DNA from: Collybiopsis luxurians FD-317 M1
Lineage: Eukaryota > Basidiomycota > Agaricomycetes > Agaricales > Omphalotaceae
Direction of reading: 5' to 3'
NCBI GenBank assembly: GCA_000827265.1
Contig: KN834779.1
Span: 501,970 to 565,969, forward strand
Length of the DNA: 64,000 bases
In this document: in pieces, positions 47,167 through 57,209 of the stretch
How positions within the stretch are numbered: position 1 is the first letter of the stretch
Layout of the letters: each line of letters opens with the position of its first letter
The notes under the pieces: model-generated
What the model was told of the DNA's origin: nothing
Database searches by the model: none
Seen by the model: the letters and a program-made list of their open reading frames with translations, nothing else
Translations under genes and position numbers: made by a program

Positions 47167-47757
47167 TCACTGGGGCTGAGGAAGGATGTCGATCCCAGGT
47201 TCACAAGTAGCCGTAGTGCCAATAAGAGGACCCCAGATGTTAATCAAAGGAAGCGGCGTTCCGCCAATGAAAGGTGCTTGAATGGGAATACCGTCGACAG
47301 TCGCTTGCCCCGCGCAGGTGGGATCGTTGCTGGCAAAGGTCAGTTTCAGGCCAAGCAAAGTAACGGAAGTAAGTTACCGGTAAGCTGCGCAGCTGCCCGT
47401 CTGACAGAACAGGGCTTCACTCGTTGTTTTAATGCCTCCATGAGGAATACAGTTCTTGTCAGTCTTAGGTCCTCCAGGATGGTAGTAGTAGAACAGCTCG
47501 CAAACCCCGCCCAATGTTTTACCGACCGCAAACTTTAAAACGAATGAAATTCAGGCCATGCTTTCAGATATGTACCTTGCGTGAAAGGAACGTACCACGT
47601 CGCTGCCTGGCGGGGCGTACTTGGGGCAAAGGTCGGCAACCGGGATCTCCTTGTTAGTCTGAGGATCCAAGCACGAGTCAAACGCGACGCCGACGTTGAC
47701 CAGTGTGGAAGCCACGACCAGAATAGCTTGCAAAAGTTGGATCCTAGTGGAGGACAT
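47167..47757 (-). CDS. Small secreted 8-cysteine protein, copy 2
   Basis: Same three-exon structure and length (159 residues) as copy 1. Signal peptide MSSTRIQLLQAILVVASTLV, mature start FDSCLDPQTN, all eight Cys kept (DLCPKY, GGVCELFYYYHPGG, TDKNCIPHGG, ALFCQTGSCAAYR, PTCAGQA, TATCEPG), C-terminus DILPQPQ. Frame and splice sites are intact, so selection has kept the protein after duplication. A 311-residue plus-strand frame (47581-48516) lies partly antisense to it and looks like chance. Confidence 0.8.
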
Positions 47758-49998
47758 CAAGGAAAGATAGACGAATGGTCTGCTTTGAGGGGTCGAATCC
47801 AAAAGGTTCGTAATAAGTACTCCCCAAAGAATTATCCTGTCCTTTCAAAAAAAAAAAAAAAAGAAAAACAAACCTCGCCATTAGAATTGAAACTGCCACG
47901 AGCATCATATTCCTGGAAGCAATTAACGCCACCGAGTATTCCAGAAGACCCTACTAACCTTCCTCTATTAGGTCCGATTCAATTCAAACAAGTTACATTG
48001 CAGTGTCTCCTTTCCACACCTATCAAAGGAAAATCTCGGGCTAACGGCAGTCACTATATTCTCAGCATGTCAGCAGTCTTGAAGAGTACCTGCATTCGAG
48101 TTCAAAACGGAGACATACGTTCCCAGTCCAGCGCCGAGCTCCAGCTGGAGTTTGAACGATGCTTCTTTCTTCGGGACCGCCTTCTTTCCTTAACAATTCC
48201 GCCTAGGTACGAATTCTTCTATTTCCCTGATCCGGAGCCAGCCCTGAGGCCTGAGCATACCTGCAATCTCTGTAATTACGCAGAAACAAAAGAAAAGAAA
48301 AACTTGAAATTTGAAGTTGGAAAAAGTATGTTGGGCTGGAATCCGAAGAAGTCCGTACGGTGTAAAACAGGTTCTTCTTCCCAGAATGCTGTCTGTCAGC
48401 TCAAGACTGAGAAAATTGAAGGAGTTAGAATCAAGTCGGAATTTTTCAGCGAGCCATTGGATCAAATCGAGGGATTAGAGAGAAACATTGATTCTCTTCG
48501 GTTCGGTAATAATTAATTGAACGCTGGCGATTCTTTCTGGATATTATGGACGTTCGCCAAGAAACGCTTTCAGCCACCGGCAGATTTTGGAGATCTCGAG
48601 ATATGATTGTTTGGTGTTCAATTGAATACTAGTAGGGGCTCCGGACCGAATGTTGGACAACTGTTGCATTCAGAACAGAGGTATCTGGTTAGCAGTAACT
48701 ACACCGGTGAACTCTTCAAACGAAGACCAAGCCCAATTTCCACAAGCAACTAAAAACCAGTTTATCGTGACGAAGATCCCGCATTCGTATGCAACAGTCA
48801 GGTCTGACCAGGGAGTGACTGATCATGACCAGGCAGATGCGGTAGACCTTTTAGTGCGCTTTAGACGAGGTAGTTTGATAGCTGGGTCATCCGCAGGTAT
48901 AATAATCTGCCGCGGTCGAATGTGGACAGTTCTGACCTTGACCAATGTTTCGTTTGTGCATTATACCGACGCAATGAATGACACAACAGCATTCGCTGCG
49001 GCCAATGCACGACTCGATAGCTTACAGGAACAAATATCGCAGTATAGCAGAGTACATTGAGGACAGGAGGACAGAAGAAACTGAACACTTTTGCTTTCAG
49101 GGGTGAACTGGCAAGAGGTCTCGATTGCACAAGTATACGGTAGGAAGAAGAGCAGAGGGAGAGAATGAGGGAAAAGAAGGAATGGGCGGAGGAACAGCAT
49201 CGGGGTCTCTTGAATAGGCCAGAGGCTGGTCCATGCACGAAAGATCGAGAGTAGTAGCGACGGATTGTTGAGGAGTGACGAGAGTAACGCGGGAAGAACG
49301 ATAATACTAGGCAGTGAGGAAGTACGCGCACACGTGCTCCCACTCGCAGTGAACCGACGAACTGGGACTAAGATACCAACTTTTCTCGATCAGTCGCGTC
49401 CCTCCGCTAAACCCATTATGGCAAAAAATTGAGCTAGCAGCAAGTGCTAGAAGTGATGACAATGAAGAGCGTCTACTTAAACGAATGCTTCAGTCTCCAA
49501 TGCGGCGGAGGCGAGCGACGAAGAAAATTGACGACACCCACTGCAATTCTGGATGCCTATTGGATTACATACTGGCTCCATACGATTAATTTTTGCTTCA
49601 GTTCTCTCTTTTTATGCCTATACTCCTTCCTTTGCCTTGAACATCTGCAGCTCACTTCTCAATATCACAATCTCACAGTGGCCGCCAATCCCATTACCAT
49701 ACTCAACCTCAGGCATACCGTTAGACCAAGTTCAGTTCTGACATGTGAAATAAGACCAGTTTCTTGCCGCATCCGAGTCACTATGCAACATCCAGCTATG
49801 ACTCGGAGTGGCTGACCAGGGAGATGCGACATATGGCAGGAGACATCAGCTTTTTGTGAGTGCCACATCGTAAAGGCTTTCTTCTGACACGAGTAAACCC
49901 ACTTCCAGTGGTCAAGAAAAGCTCGATACAAAGTTCTGAGACTGTAAAAACAAAATACCGCACAAATGCTAGTAAGTAACCACGAAAGCTCTCCATCA
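47758..49998. other. Flank of copy 2 plus gutted unit 3
   Basis: 47758-48843 is the upstream block of copy 2. 48843-49808 is a third unit in which the secreted-protein gene is lost: only AGAGTACATTGAGG at about 49052 (reverse complement of the copy 1 start region, the CAT being the start codon) and its upstream sequence remain. Unrelated sequence (48845-49050) replaces the coding part. 49735-49998 is the 3' flank of copy 3, closely matching 46915-47166. No intact gene supported. Confidence 0.55.
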
Positions 49999-50599
49999 CT
50001 AAGTCTGGGGAAGGATGTCGATCCCAGGTTCACAAGTAGCCGTAGTGCCAATAACAGGACCCCAGACGTTGATTAAAGGGAGCGGTATCCCCCCAGTAAG
50101 AGGTACTTGGGTGGGAAAACCGTCAACAGTCGCTTGCCCCGCGCAGGTAAGATCATGACTGGCAAAGGTCAGTTTTGCGGTGTACAATGATGTGGGCAAG
50201 ACATGAACTTACCGATAAAATCCACAACTGGCCGTTTGACAGAAAATGGCCTCGCTTGTTGTTTTAACGCCTCCATGAGGAACGCAGTTCTTGTCAGTCT
50301 TGGGTCTTCCAGGATGGTAGTAGTAGAACAGCTCGCAAACCCCGCCAACTGTCTGGCCTACCGCAAACTTTGAAAAAACGGACGGAGTTCAGGACATGCT
50401 TTAAAATTTGTAAGTACCTTGCATGAAATGAACGTACCACGTCGCTGCCTGGCGGGGCGTATTTGGCGCAAAGGTCTGCAACTGGGATCTCCTGGTTAGT
50501 CCGAGGATCTAAGCATGAATCAAACGCGACGCCGACGTTGACCAGAGTGGAAGCCACGAGCAGGATGGCGTGCCAAAGTTGGATTCTGGCGGAGGGCAT
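49999..50599 (-). CDS. Small secreted 8-cysteine protein, copy 3
   Basis: Third intact member, 158 residues. Signal peptide MPSARIQLWHAILLVASTLV, mature start FDSCLDPRTN. All eight Cys kept though loops differ (GRPKTDKNCVPHGG, AIFCQTASCGFYR, LTCAGQA, TATCEPG); C-terminus DILPQT. It is the most diverged copy in the middle and C-terminal part (FPTQVPLTGGIPLPLINVW against IPIQAPFVGGTPLPLINIW in copy 1). Intron positions are the same as in the other copies. Confidence 0.8.
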
Positions 50600-51881
50600 T
50601 GAGGAAAAATGGAACAATTTTCCTTTGAGGATTCGACTCATAAATGCACCCCTAAAATTTATCCTGTCCTTTCGCGAGAAAAAGGGTTTAAAAAACCCTC
50701 CCCATTAGAATTGAAGCGAGCACCAGCATCGTATCCCTGCAAGCAACCCGACGGCAATGAGGATCCTTTTGAAGACCGGAGACAGACCACACTAATCTTT
50801 CTCAATTAGGTCTGATTCCAACCTCCCAAGGCCTATCGAAAGAAATTCTCGGACTAGCAGCATGTAAGTTACTGGATTCTCAGCATGTCAAGAGTCATGA
50901 AGGGCGTCTGCGTCGTGGTTCAAAACGAAGACATGCGTTCCCAGTCCAGTGCAGAGCTCCAGCTAGATTGGACCGAGACATCTTTCTTCGCTTTTCCTCA
51001 ATATGTCCGTCTAAGTATTATTCTTCTATTACTTTGATAGGGCCAGTCCTCAGCACACATGTAATTTCTGCAATTACGCAAAGAAACTTGAAACTCAGAG
51101 TCGGAAAAAGTGTGTCGAGTTGAAATCCGAAAAAAATCTATACAGTTCTTTCCAGAATGCTGTCTGTCAGCCCAAGGAGCGAAAATTGAAGGAATCGGAA
51201 TCAAGTCGGGATCCCTCAGTGATCGAGAAGCATCGATTCTCTTCGGTTCAATAAGAATTAATTGAGGTCTGGCGATTCTTTTAGAATATCATGGACGTTT
51301 GCCAGCCTGCTTCAGCCCCCGGATTTGGGGAGTCTCAAGGGTTCAATTGCTTGGAATGGAATGCTAGTAGGGACTCCGGGACCGAATGTTGTACGACTAT
51401 CTTGCATTCAGAACAGAGGTATCCGGTTATCAGTGAAGATACCGCTGAACTCTTCGAAGGAAGACCGGGGTTAGCGTTCTCCGGGCCATACGACATTCAA
51501 GACTCTCCGAAACATGTAGTCTCGTGCGGAACGATAACCAATGCCCAACGAAGGCGGATACCATCAATTCTGCAAGTCAAAATTAACGCGACCACTCCAC
51601 ACAACTATGTAGGTCTGTGCTACCTGAAGTCGAGGTCAATGCTTATATGACGAGAATAAAGCAATCATCCGTTCTGTTTTCACGGCCGCGGTTCTCGGAG
51701 CACAGGGTACAGCACTTTCATCGCCAGAGCTCGTCAGTACGTTTCGTAAATTCGTCACTACGTGTCAATGATATGAACACGGCAAGAGATGAAACCATGG
51801 GGTTCAGCGGACGGAGATTAAGTACAACGGAATTGTAGAATGATACAAAAAAATAATCGACAGCAGGGTTCGGCATTTTCT
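50600..51881. other. Flank of copy 3 and end of the tandem array
   Basis: 50700-50960 resembles 47878-48140 (both share CATTAGAATTGAA and ATTCTCAGCATGTCA). 51250-51480 resembles 48530-48730. Homology to other units fades by about 51650. No gene supported. Confidence 0.5.
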
Positions 51882-52651
51882 CTATCGGTCCTCAGCCCAT
51901 TCCTAATAGAAAGACACGAGGTAAATTTAGAGCTAGTGTCGCTGAAGAGGAAACCAAATGCTCACATTTTCTTTCTTGATTTGAGCCTAATTTGGAGGTA
52001 AAACGTTAGCAAATGACACTATGATAGCGATAGGAAACATACCTCTTCCTCCGGAGTAAAATCATTCACAATGTTGAACAGCTTGCGAATCTCCTCTGGA
52101 GTTTTGCCTTTAATCATGTTCGCGACAGTTTTACAGCCAACGTCACTGATATTACAGTTCAGATAGTTGCGATAAGATAAGCAATACTAATACTCACAGA
52201 AGAGATTTGATGTCGAGGTAGTTTGCAGCAAGGATGATTTCAAACAGCATCTCCTGGTCAACGGTGATAAACTTTTGATCCCATTCGCTGATGTCGGTGG
52301 TACGCTTGCGGGTGTCGTCTTGGCTTGTGTCAGCGTCAGGGGCTGGCAAAGGCTCGCCACGATGGTGCTCGCAGTACTCCAACACCTGTTAGACAAAGAT
52401 TAATATCAGAAACGCATAACAACCCTGGGTTGAATGCGAACCTTCTTCAGAACACTTGATGAAACATTTGGAAGAGGAATAGGCTGGTCAGACTCGCCAA
52501 CATCTGCAAGATAAAGAGTCAGCAAAAGAGAGAATTTGCTCGAGTAGCAGCCAGACAGACCTTCAAGCATGTTTTTAATCAACACACTACGCTCGACAAC
52601 CTCCTTGTCGGCAGTAAACTTTTCATTATCAGAAGTTACGAGAGTGACCAT
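51882..52651 (-). CDS. SKP1: SKP1, SCF ubiquitin ligase core subunit
   Basis: Adaptor linking cullin 1 to F-box proteins. Starts [20 protein letters not shown] with [10 protein letters not shown], then the [16 protein letters not shown] core, [16 protein letters not shown], the acidic linker and [20 protein letters not shown] followed by [13 protein letters not shown]. The C-terminal F-box-binding helices are [20 protein letters not shown] and [20 protein letters not shown]. Six introns; the last exon adds only EWAEDR and the stop at 51882. Length is about 160 residues, usual for the family. It shares a short promoter with the mitochondrial bL27 gene. F-box-like genes at 6.9-11.8 kb would encode Skp1 partners if intact. 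Confidence 0.95.
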
Positions 52652-52801
52652 GGTGAACAGTAAGGAAGATATGCGAGATCGCGGTGCAGAAATGAGATGC
52701 GCTTGCTTTCGTGTGGCACTGCTTTTTGTAATCTTGATAGCACGTGACTTACTGGACCATTGTGACTCACCCGCGGCTCCCAACTCCAAGTCTTGATTGT
52801 T
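52652..52801. promoter_or_regulatory. Short divergent promoter, SKP1 / mitochondrial bL27
   Basis: About 150 bp between the SKP1 ATG and the most 3' plausible bL27 ATG at 52802. Contains GCACGTGAC (CACGTG box) and TGTGACTCACC (TGACTC, a Gcn4-like half site). Sites are by sequence match only. Confidence 0.35.
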
Positions 52802-53407
52802 ATGGCCTTTGTCAATCGCTGCTTGGATGCAGCAAAACAAAGCCCTTTTGTAGCCTTTGGCAAGTTTTTTTTGTCTTCGAAATCGACCCATTTCTTATTA
52901 TCTTTCTTTTCTAGGGCTCGGTGCCATCCGTACCGCCACCAAACGAGCTGGCGGTACAGTTAACAACCACGGAGGTTCTGCCGGTAGACGTCTCGGTGTA
53001 AAAAAATTTTCTGGTAGGATCATATCCTGCTTCTGCGAGGAAATTTAGAGTATTCATGCCAAGATAGACGAATATGTGATTCCTGGAAATATCATCGTTC
53101 GACAGCGCGGAACGGTCTTTCACCCTTCTCAAAATGTGCGTGTCGCTTCATCTCAGCTACGCGCCGTTTAAGCTCATCTTTTTTTCCGCAATAGGTTGGA
53201 ATGGGTAAAGACCATACAATCTACGCCCTCGTACCCGGCTACGTTCGGTTCTACAAGCAAAAGTATATGCGCGGGGAACGCAAATATGTTGGCGTCGTAT
53301 TAAACCGTGGCGAAAAACTCCCTCGCGATGAAGCTGAGCACGGACGAAGTCGTCACTTTGGCTTGGTGAACGTCAACACGCCGAAAACCGTGTCACCAAC
53401 CGCGTAG
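52802..53407 (+). CDS. Mitochondrial large ribosomal subunit protein bL27
   Basis: Exon 2 carries the hallmark [20 protein letters not shown] followed by RLGVKKFSG. Exon 3 reads [20 protein letters not shown] and exon 4 [20 protein letters not shown] through [16 protein letters not shown]. bL27 sits near the peptidyl transferase centre. Internal acceptors GATAG|ACGAA and CAATAG|GTTGG keep frame. The first exon is not settled. ATG at 52802 ([16 protein letters not shown], presequence-like) precedes the TTTTCTAG acceptor at about 52915, but none of its GT donors gives the needed phase. An ATG at 52650 with GTAAGG donor does, but would overlap the SKP1 start codon. Confidence 0.85.
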
Positions 53408-53559
53408 CGGCAGTCGGTTCTGAATTGACACTAGATAGCATGTCCGGCCCTTGTTTGGGTGTTCTCTACATCCATTCATAGCGATACGTCCAAGGACGTC
53501 GTATTTTACAACTATGATAATTGGTACAATGAACACGAGCAATATCCGCCTTCGAATGT

Positions 53560-54567
53560 TCATCCTTCCGTCGGTTTTGGTGCTTCCTCCTTTGGCAAAC
53601 TATGAAGCCATTTCATAAAATGAGGCACATCCTAATTTACCAGAGCAAAATGAGATTACAGCCCAGACTCTCCAAACTTCAACAGCTTACCTCGGATATC
53701 TTGCTTGCCATAGTACTTTCTGCCAACCAGGATGGGATAGAACCTCCGGGAGTACTAGAAGTAGCCATACGCCATTCTGTTGACCCATCTTCGAGCTCTA
53801 CGATTCGTTCAATGCTAACATATCGCCCCTTGACGCCTTTTTCTTCTTTCTTTGCCAACTCGGCATCTTCGGGGGAAGATAAGTCTATCGGTATGGATAC
53901 AATGGTACTGTAGGAAGGATCTGAGCGTAGCACTTATAAGTTATGGCATCCACTTACCCTGTACGGGGACTAGCTTCTGAAAGCTGCGTGATCTGCAGCT
54001 CGGTGAATACGCGTGGAGATACAGGCGGCGGAAACTTGTAATACAACGTCCAGATATTCTGACTCGCCGAAATCTCCTTTACTTTCGTGACCTTGTGTAT
54101 ATCCGGAATGAATCTATGTAGACATGAAGAGATAGGGGTGGGGGGGAAAGGAAGGGGAGAAGGGGAGAGGAATCAGTCCGAGTTTCCCCTGTATACCCTC
54201 TACCTGTACGATTTTTTCGAAAGTCAACTTACTCCTTCTCATTAACAGCCTTATCCTTCCCGAGCTTGGCCCACATCAGGTCAAAAGTAGCCTCTTCACG
54301 TTTATGCACGCTTATTCTGCAGTGCCACGGTGCACCATCCCCGGGACCCTTTCCTCGGGAATAGGTTTTAACTACTTTCTGATACGTCTTGCCTTGCTTC
54401 CAGGAAGTACATGATTCGATGAGGGTGTCTGCTGCCTTGAGAATGTCTTCTTCCGGGGGAATTTCTATGGGACACGAGAGCACCATGAAGTTGGCTTCGA
54501 TTCCTCCATACAAACGATTGTACGTACCGGAAGGTTTCAGAGGCGTTATGGTCAAATAATTAGACAT
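53560..54567 (-). CDS. DUF3074 / START-like domain protein
   Basis: Fungal lipid-binding-like family of unknown role. The first exon MSNYLTITPLKPSGTYNRLY leads to DTLIESCTSWKQGKTYQKVV, with KTYSRGKGPGDGAPWHCRIS. The middle has KEISASQNIWTLYYKFPPPV and SPRVFTELQITQLSEASPRT. The end has EDGSTEWRMATSSTPGGSIP, then an intron and DVPHFMKWLHSLPKEEAPKP. Three or four introns. ATG at 54567, stop TGA at 53560-53562. This order (SW.....YRKS-like start, WHCR, SPRVF, W.MATSSTPGG, P.F..W) is typical of DUF3074. Ligand unknown. Confidence 0.78.
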
Positions 54568-54938
54568 GTTAGGACTCGAGGAGGAGAAGACCCGGGGGTA
54601 GTAATGGTGGTCGTTGAGAGAAAGGTCTAAATATACTCTACCAACATGTCACTGAGACAAGAATGTGGATCCATGGACGTATATGGGAAACATTCCCGCA
54701 AGCGTGGTGATGGTGATGGTAACGGAGGAAGTAGTAGAGCCACTCTGATTGGATTCGTCGAGATGATTTGCACACATATTTTCCTTTCAAGTGAGACCTG
54801 GGATCCGCCGTGTGGTAGAAAACGTAGTACGAACTCGATCGGGGTTGCGTTTATTAAACTTACTGAGTAACTGTACTATACTTGGAAGAATACTAAATAA
54901 CTAAGCTATCAACCTCTCCGTCCTCATGCCTTCCATCC
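54568..54938. other. Intergenic, nothing recognised
   Basis: Upstream of the DUF3074 gene and downstream of the glutamine-synthetase-like gene's stop. A short plus-strand frame has no recognisable content. Confidence 0.45.
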
Positions 54939-57110
54939 CTACGCCAGCTCGATATATCGTTCAACTAAACGAAAGCAAATAAGTTTCCTCCCCCTCGAGG
55001 TAGGCACAGCAAAACCAAATCTTACCTTCCCAATTCGTGACTGCCTCATTCCATACGCTAACTTCATGCTCTCTAGTTCCCCCGTAATGCTCAACAAAAA
55101 CGTCACCAAACATGCCCTTTTCTCGTGCTATGCTATCTGGTCGCATCATACGCTCCGTGGCAGCCTCCAAAGATGTTGGAAGCTTCTTCACCTGCGCAAG
55201 ATCGAAGGGCATGAACAAAAGTATAGAAGGAAAACCAATACAAAACACACGGTCCCATTCTTCTTATCATCGGCCGTTAACTTGCTTATAGGAGGGGTAG
55301 ATAGTTTGAGCTTTTTCTCGATTCCACGGAGACCCAATAAAAAGATGGCGCTGATAGCAAAATAAGGATTCATATCTGCTCCAGGCACACGAATCTCCAG
55401 ACGTGTCGCCGCTGGTGGAACTGAAGGAGGTGATATGATCCTGATGGAGGCTGCACGAGAGTCATAACCGTAAGTAATCGAATTGGGTGCCCAAAAGGCT
55501 TCTCCGCCGACCAAACGTTTGTACCCATTGATCGTAGGCACAAGCTGGGGTAGAAAATCAGTACACCAAAGGCGCAAGCACAAAGAGAACCTAGATACCA
55601 TTGGCATAACTGCAGAATCAAATCAGCTTTACGGTAGATGGATGGAACATTGTTACTGACCGTCGGCAATTCCATCTAAAATACCAGCCAGGAAATATTC
55701 CGCCTCTTGACTTAGGAATTTGACATCGTCGTTTGCAGCTCCCGCTCTTCCAGTAGAAAGCTCTAGTTCGGAAAGAGCGAAGACATTCCGGCCAGACTCG
55801 TCGCGTAATGAAACATGCGTGTGTCTTTGATGAATCCGTAAGCACATTTGCTTATGGTCAGCTGTGGCCTGAAAACGTACCCGCTGCAGCCAGGAAGCTA
55901 GAAGATGTGTTTGAGTTAAGATATTCTCCGGAACAGTAATATCGCAAGGAAGGAACTTGCATTGCCCCAAGGTTTAGCCATGAAAGTTGGAATAACGCCA
56001 TGCTTCATGCCGACACTCTTTGTGAGGAACTTGAAAAGAATGGCATTATCTGCCATACGAACAGCATCTGTATACGCTAATGCAGTCTCTAGGACACCGG
56101 GACCAGTCTCAGTATCTAGAAAAAGAGCTCAACGGCTGCTTTTAGTTTCGTCATAAGAATCCGGCACTTACGATGGCCTTCAATGTCAATTCCGAATCTG
56201 GATGCTTCGTCAAAAATGGCGTGAAAGTAGTCATTGTTGAGCTGGGTGCGTAGCAGTGAATAGCCATGCACTGAGTCGCAAAGTCAGAAAAGTCAGAGAG
56301 GGATTTTTGCAAATAGTTTGTGCGCGTACTTCCGGGTGTCAGGGGGGTTAAATTCTGGAACTTCTTATCCGCCAAAGATAACGGTGTCTCTTTGAAGTTG
56401 AAGTACTGCACAGTCGGTGCATTAGTTTGTAAAATAAAATAAACATCAGTCATTACCTCGTATTCAACCCCTGCATAACACGCTCGATGGAAATCTGCAG
56501 CTCTATCAGAAGTAATTCTCAGAATTCCGCGCGGATCGACGACCAATGGTTCCTTTGTCTCTGGATCTAGAAAAGAGACCAAGAAGAAGGGAACGTTATT
56601 CTCCCAGGGTATCCTACGATATGTGGAAAGGTCGATTGAAGCGAGGATGTCTCTGTATCCATTCGCCCTATTGGAAACGAGAAGTTCCTTCGGATATACC
56701 GAATCGTGAATATCCCAGCCGCTGTAAGTCTGTTTGGACCTTTCGCAATCTCCCAAGTGAGTATAAATACGCACAATATGACGGAGCAAAAGCCAAAGCC
56801 ATCCGATGAAGCAGCGCTCAGAAATTTGTCCTTGGACTAACGAAAGCGATAGAGTTCCAGCCGAGATATTTTTTTTCGTGAGTTTTACGTACCATAAACT
56901 TTCCTCTCAGAACTCCATCGACTAGATGCAATAAATAACAGATTGTTGGAAGAATAGGCTTGAAGACATACCATCGATACCTGCCCGTAATGAGAGTTGC
57001 GTCCAAATCAGAGATTTTAAACACGTACCGGCTACTTTGACCTTGATGTCATTTAAAAGCAAGTCTTTGAGCTCCTGAAGAGTCTTTGGTGCGTTCGCTG
57101 TCGAAGTCAT
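54939..57110 (-). CDS. Glutamine-synthetase-family protein (FluG C-terminal-like)
   Basis: Has the beta-grasp start (TLQELKDLLLNDIKVKVAG, then DGVLRGKFM) and the catalytic GS fold: GWDIHDSVY, PFFLVSFLDPETKEPLVVDP, GPGVLETALAYTDAVRMADN, GVIPTFMAKPWGNLPGC with SGHTHVSL, TINGYKRLVGGEAFWAPNSI and TRLEIRVPGADMNPYFAISA. The C-terminus EREKGMFGDVFVEHYGG-like segment leads to NWEVERYIELA. These match the short FluG/lengsin-type branch rather than the housekeeping eukaryotic GLN1. About twelve introns. Substrate is uncertain: related fungal enzymes may act as gamma-glutamyl ligases. ATG at 57110, 99 bp from the divergent MAK11 start. Confidence 0.83.
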
Positions 57111-57209
57111 GAGTGGAGGAGAAGAGAGAAGAGGCGTAGGCTTTTAGACGCGAGCCAGCGTGTTCCTTATCTTATCTACTTGACGTCATCCAGATCAACC
57201 AAACTTGCC
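57111..57209. promoter_or_regulatory. 99-bp bidirectional promoter, GS-like / MAK11
   Basis: On the minus strand, GCGTCTAAAAG (57151-57141) is followed by CCTACGCCTC, about 30 bp before the GS-like ATG. This has the same GCG-N-TAAA-N-ACGCCTC layout as the element at 11255-11273. Confidence 0.45.

Larger units (their letters stand above)
45405..51650 (-). repeat. Tandem segmental duplication, four units, small secreted protein array
   Basis: Four head-to-tail units: about 45405-47000, 47000-48843, 48843-49808 and 49808-51650. Each unit boundary carries CAGATGCG followed (in three) by ACATATGG..GGAGA-ATCAGCTTTTT. This last word matches the first codons of HRI1 (45410-45432), so the duplicated segment began just inside HRI1. 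Units 1, 2 and 4 contain an intact secreted-protein gene. Unit 3 keeps only the region around its start codon. A second shared block upstream of each gene includes TCATGGACGTT and CTGCTTCAGCC variants near 46757, 48545 and 51290. Confidence 0.75.

Noticed and set aside
47581..48516. 311-codon plus-strand open frame across secreted-protein copy 2 and its flank
   Set aside because: It runs antisense through the copy 2 first exon into duplicated non-coding flank, the frame is not preserved in the homologous unit 4 (50400-51250), and no known domain is seen.
48650..49060. 136-codon plus-strand frame ending in a coiled-coil-like peptide
   Set aside because: It crosses a unit boundary of the tandem array and begins in duplicated flank; no homologous frame exists in other units. 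Kept only as part of the gutted-unit finding.
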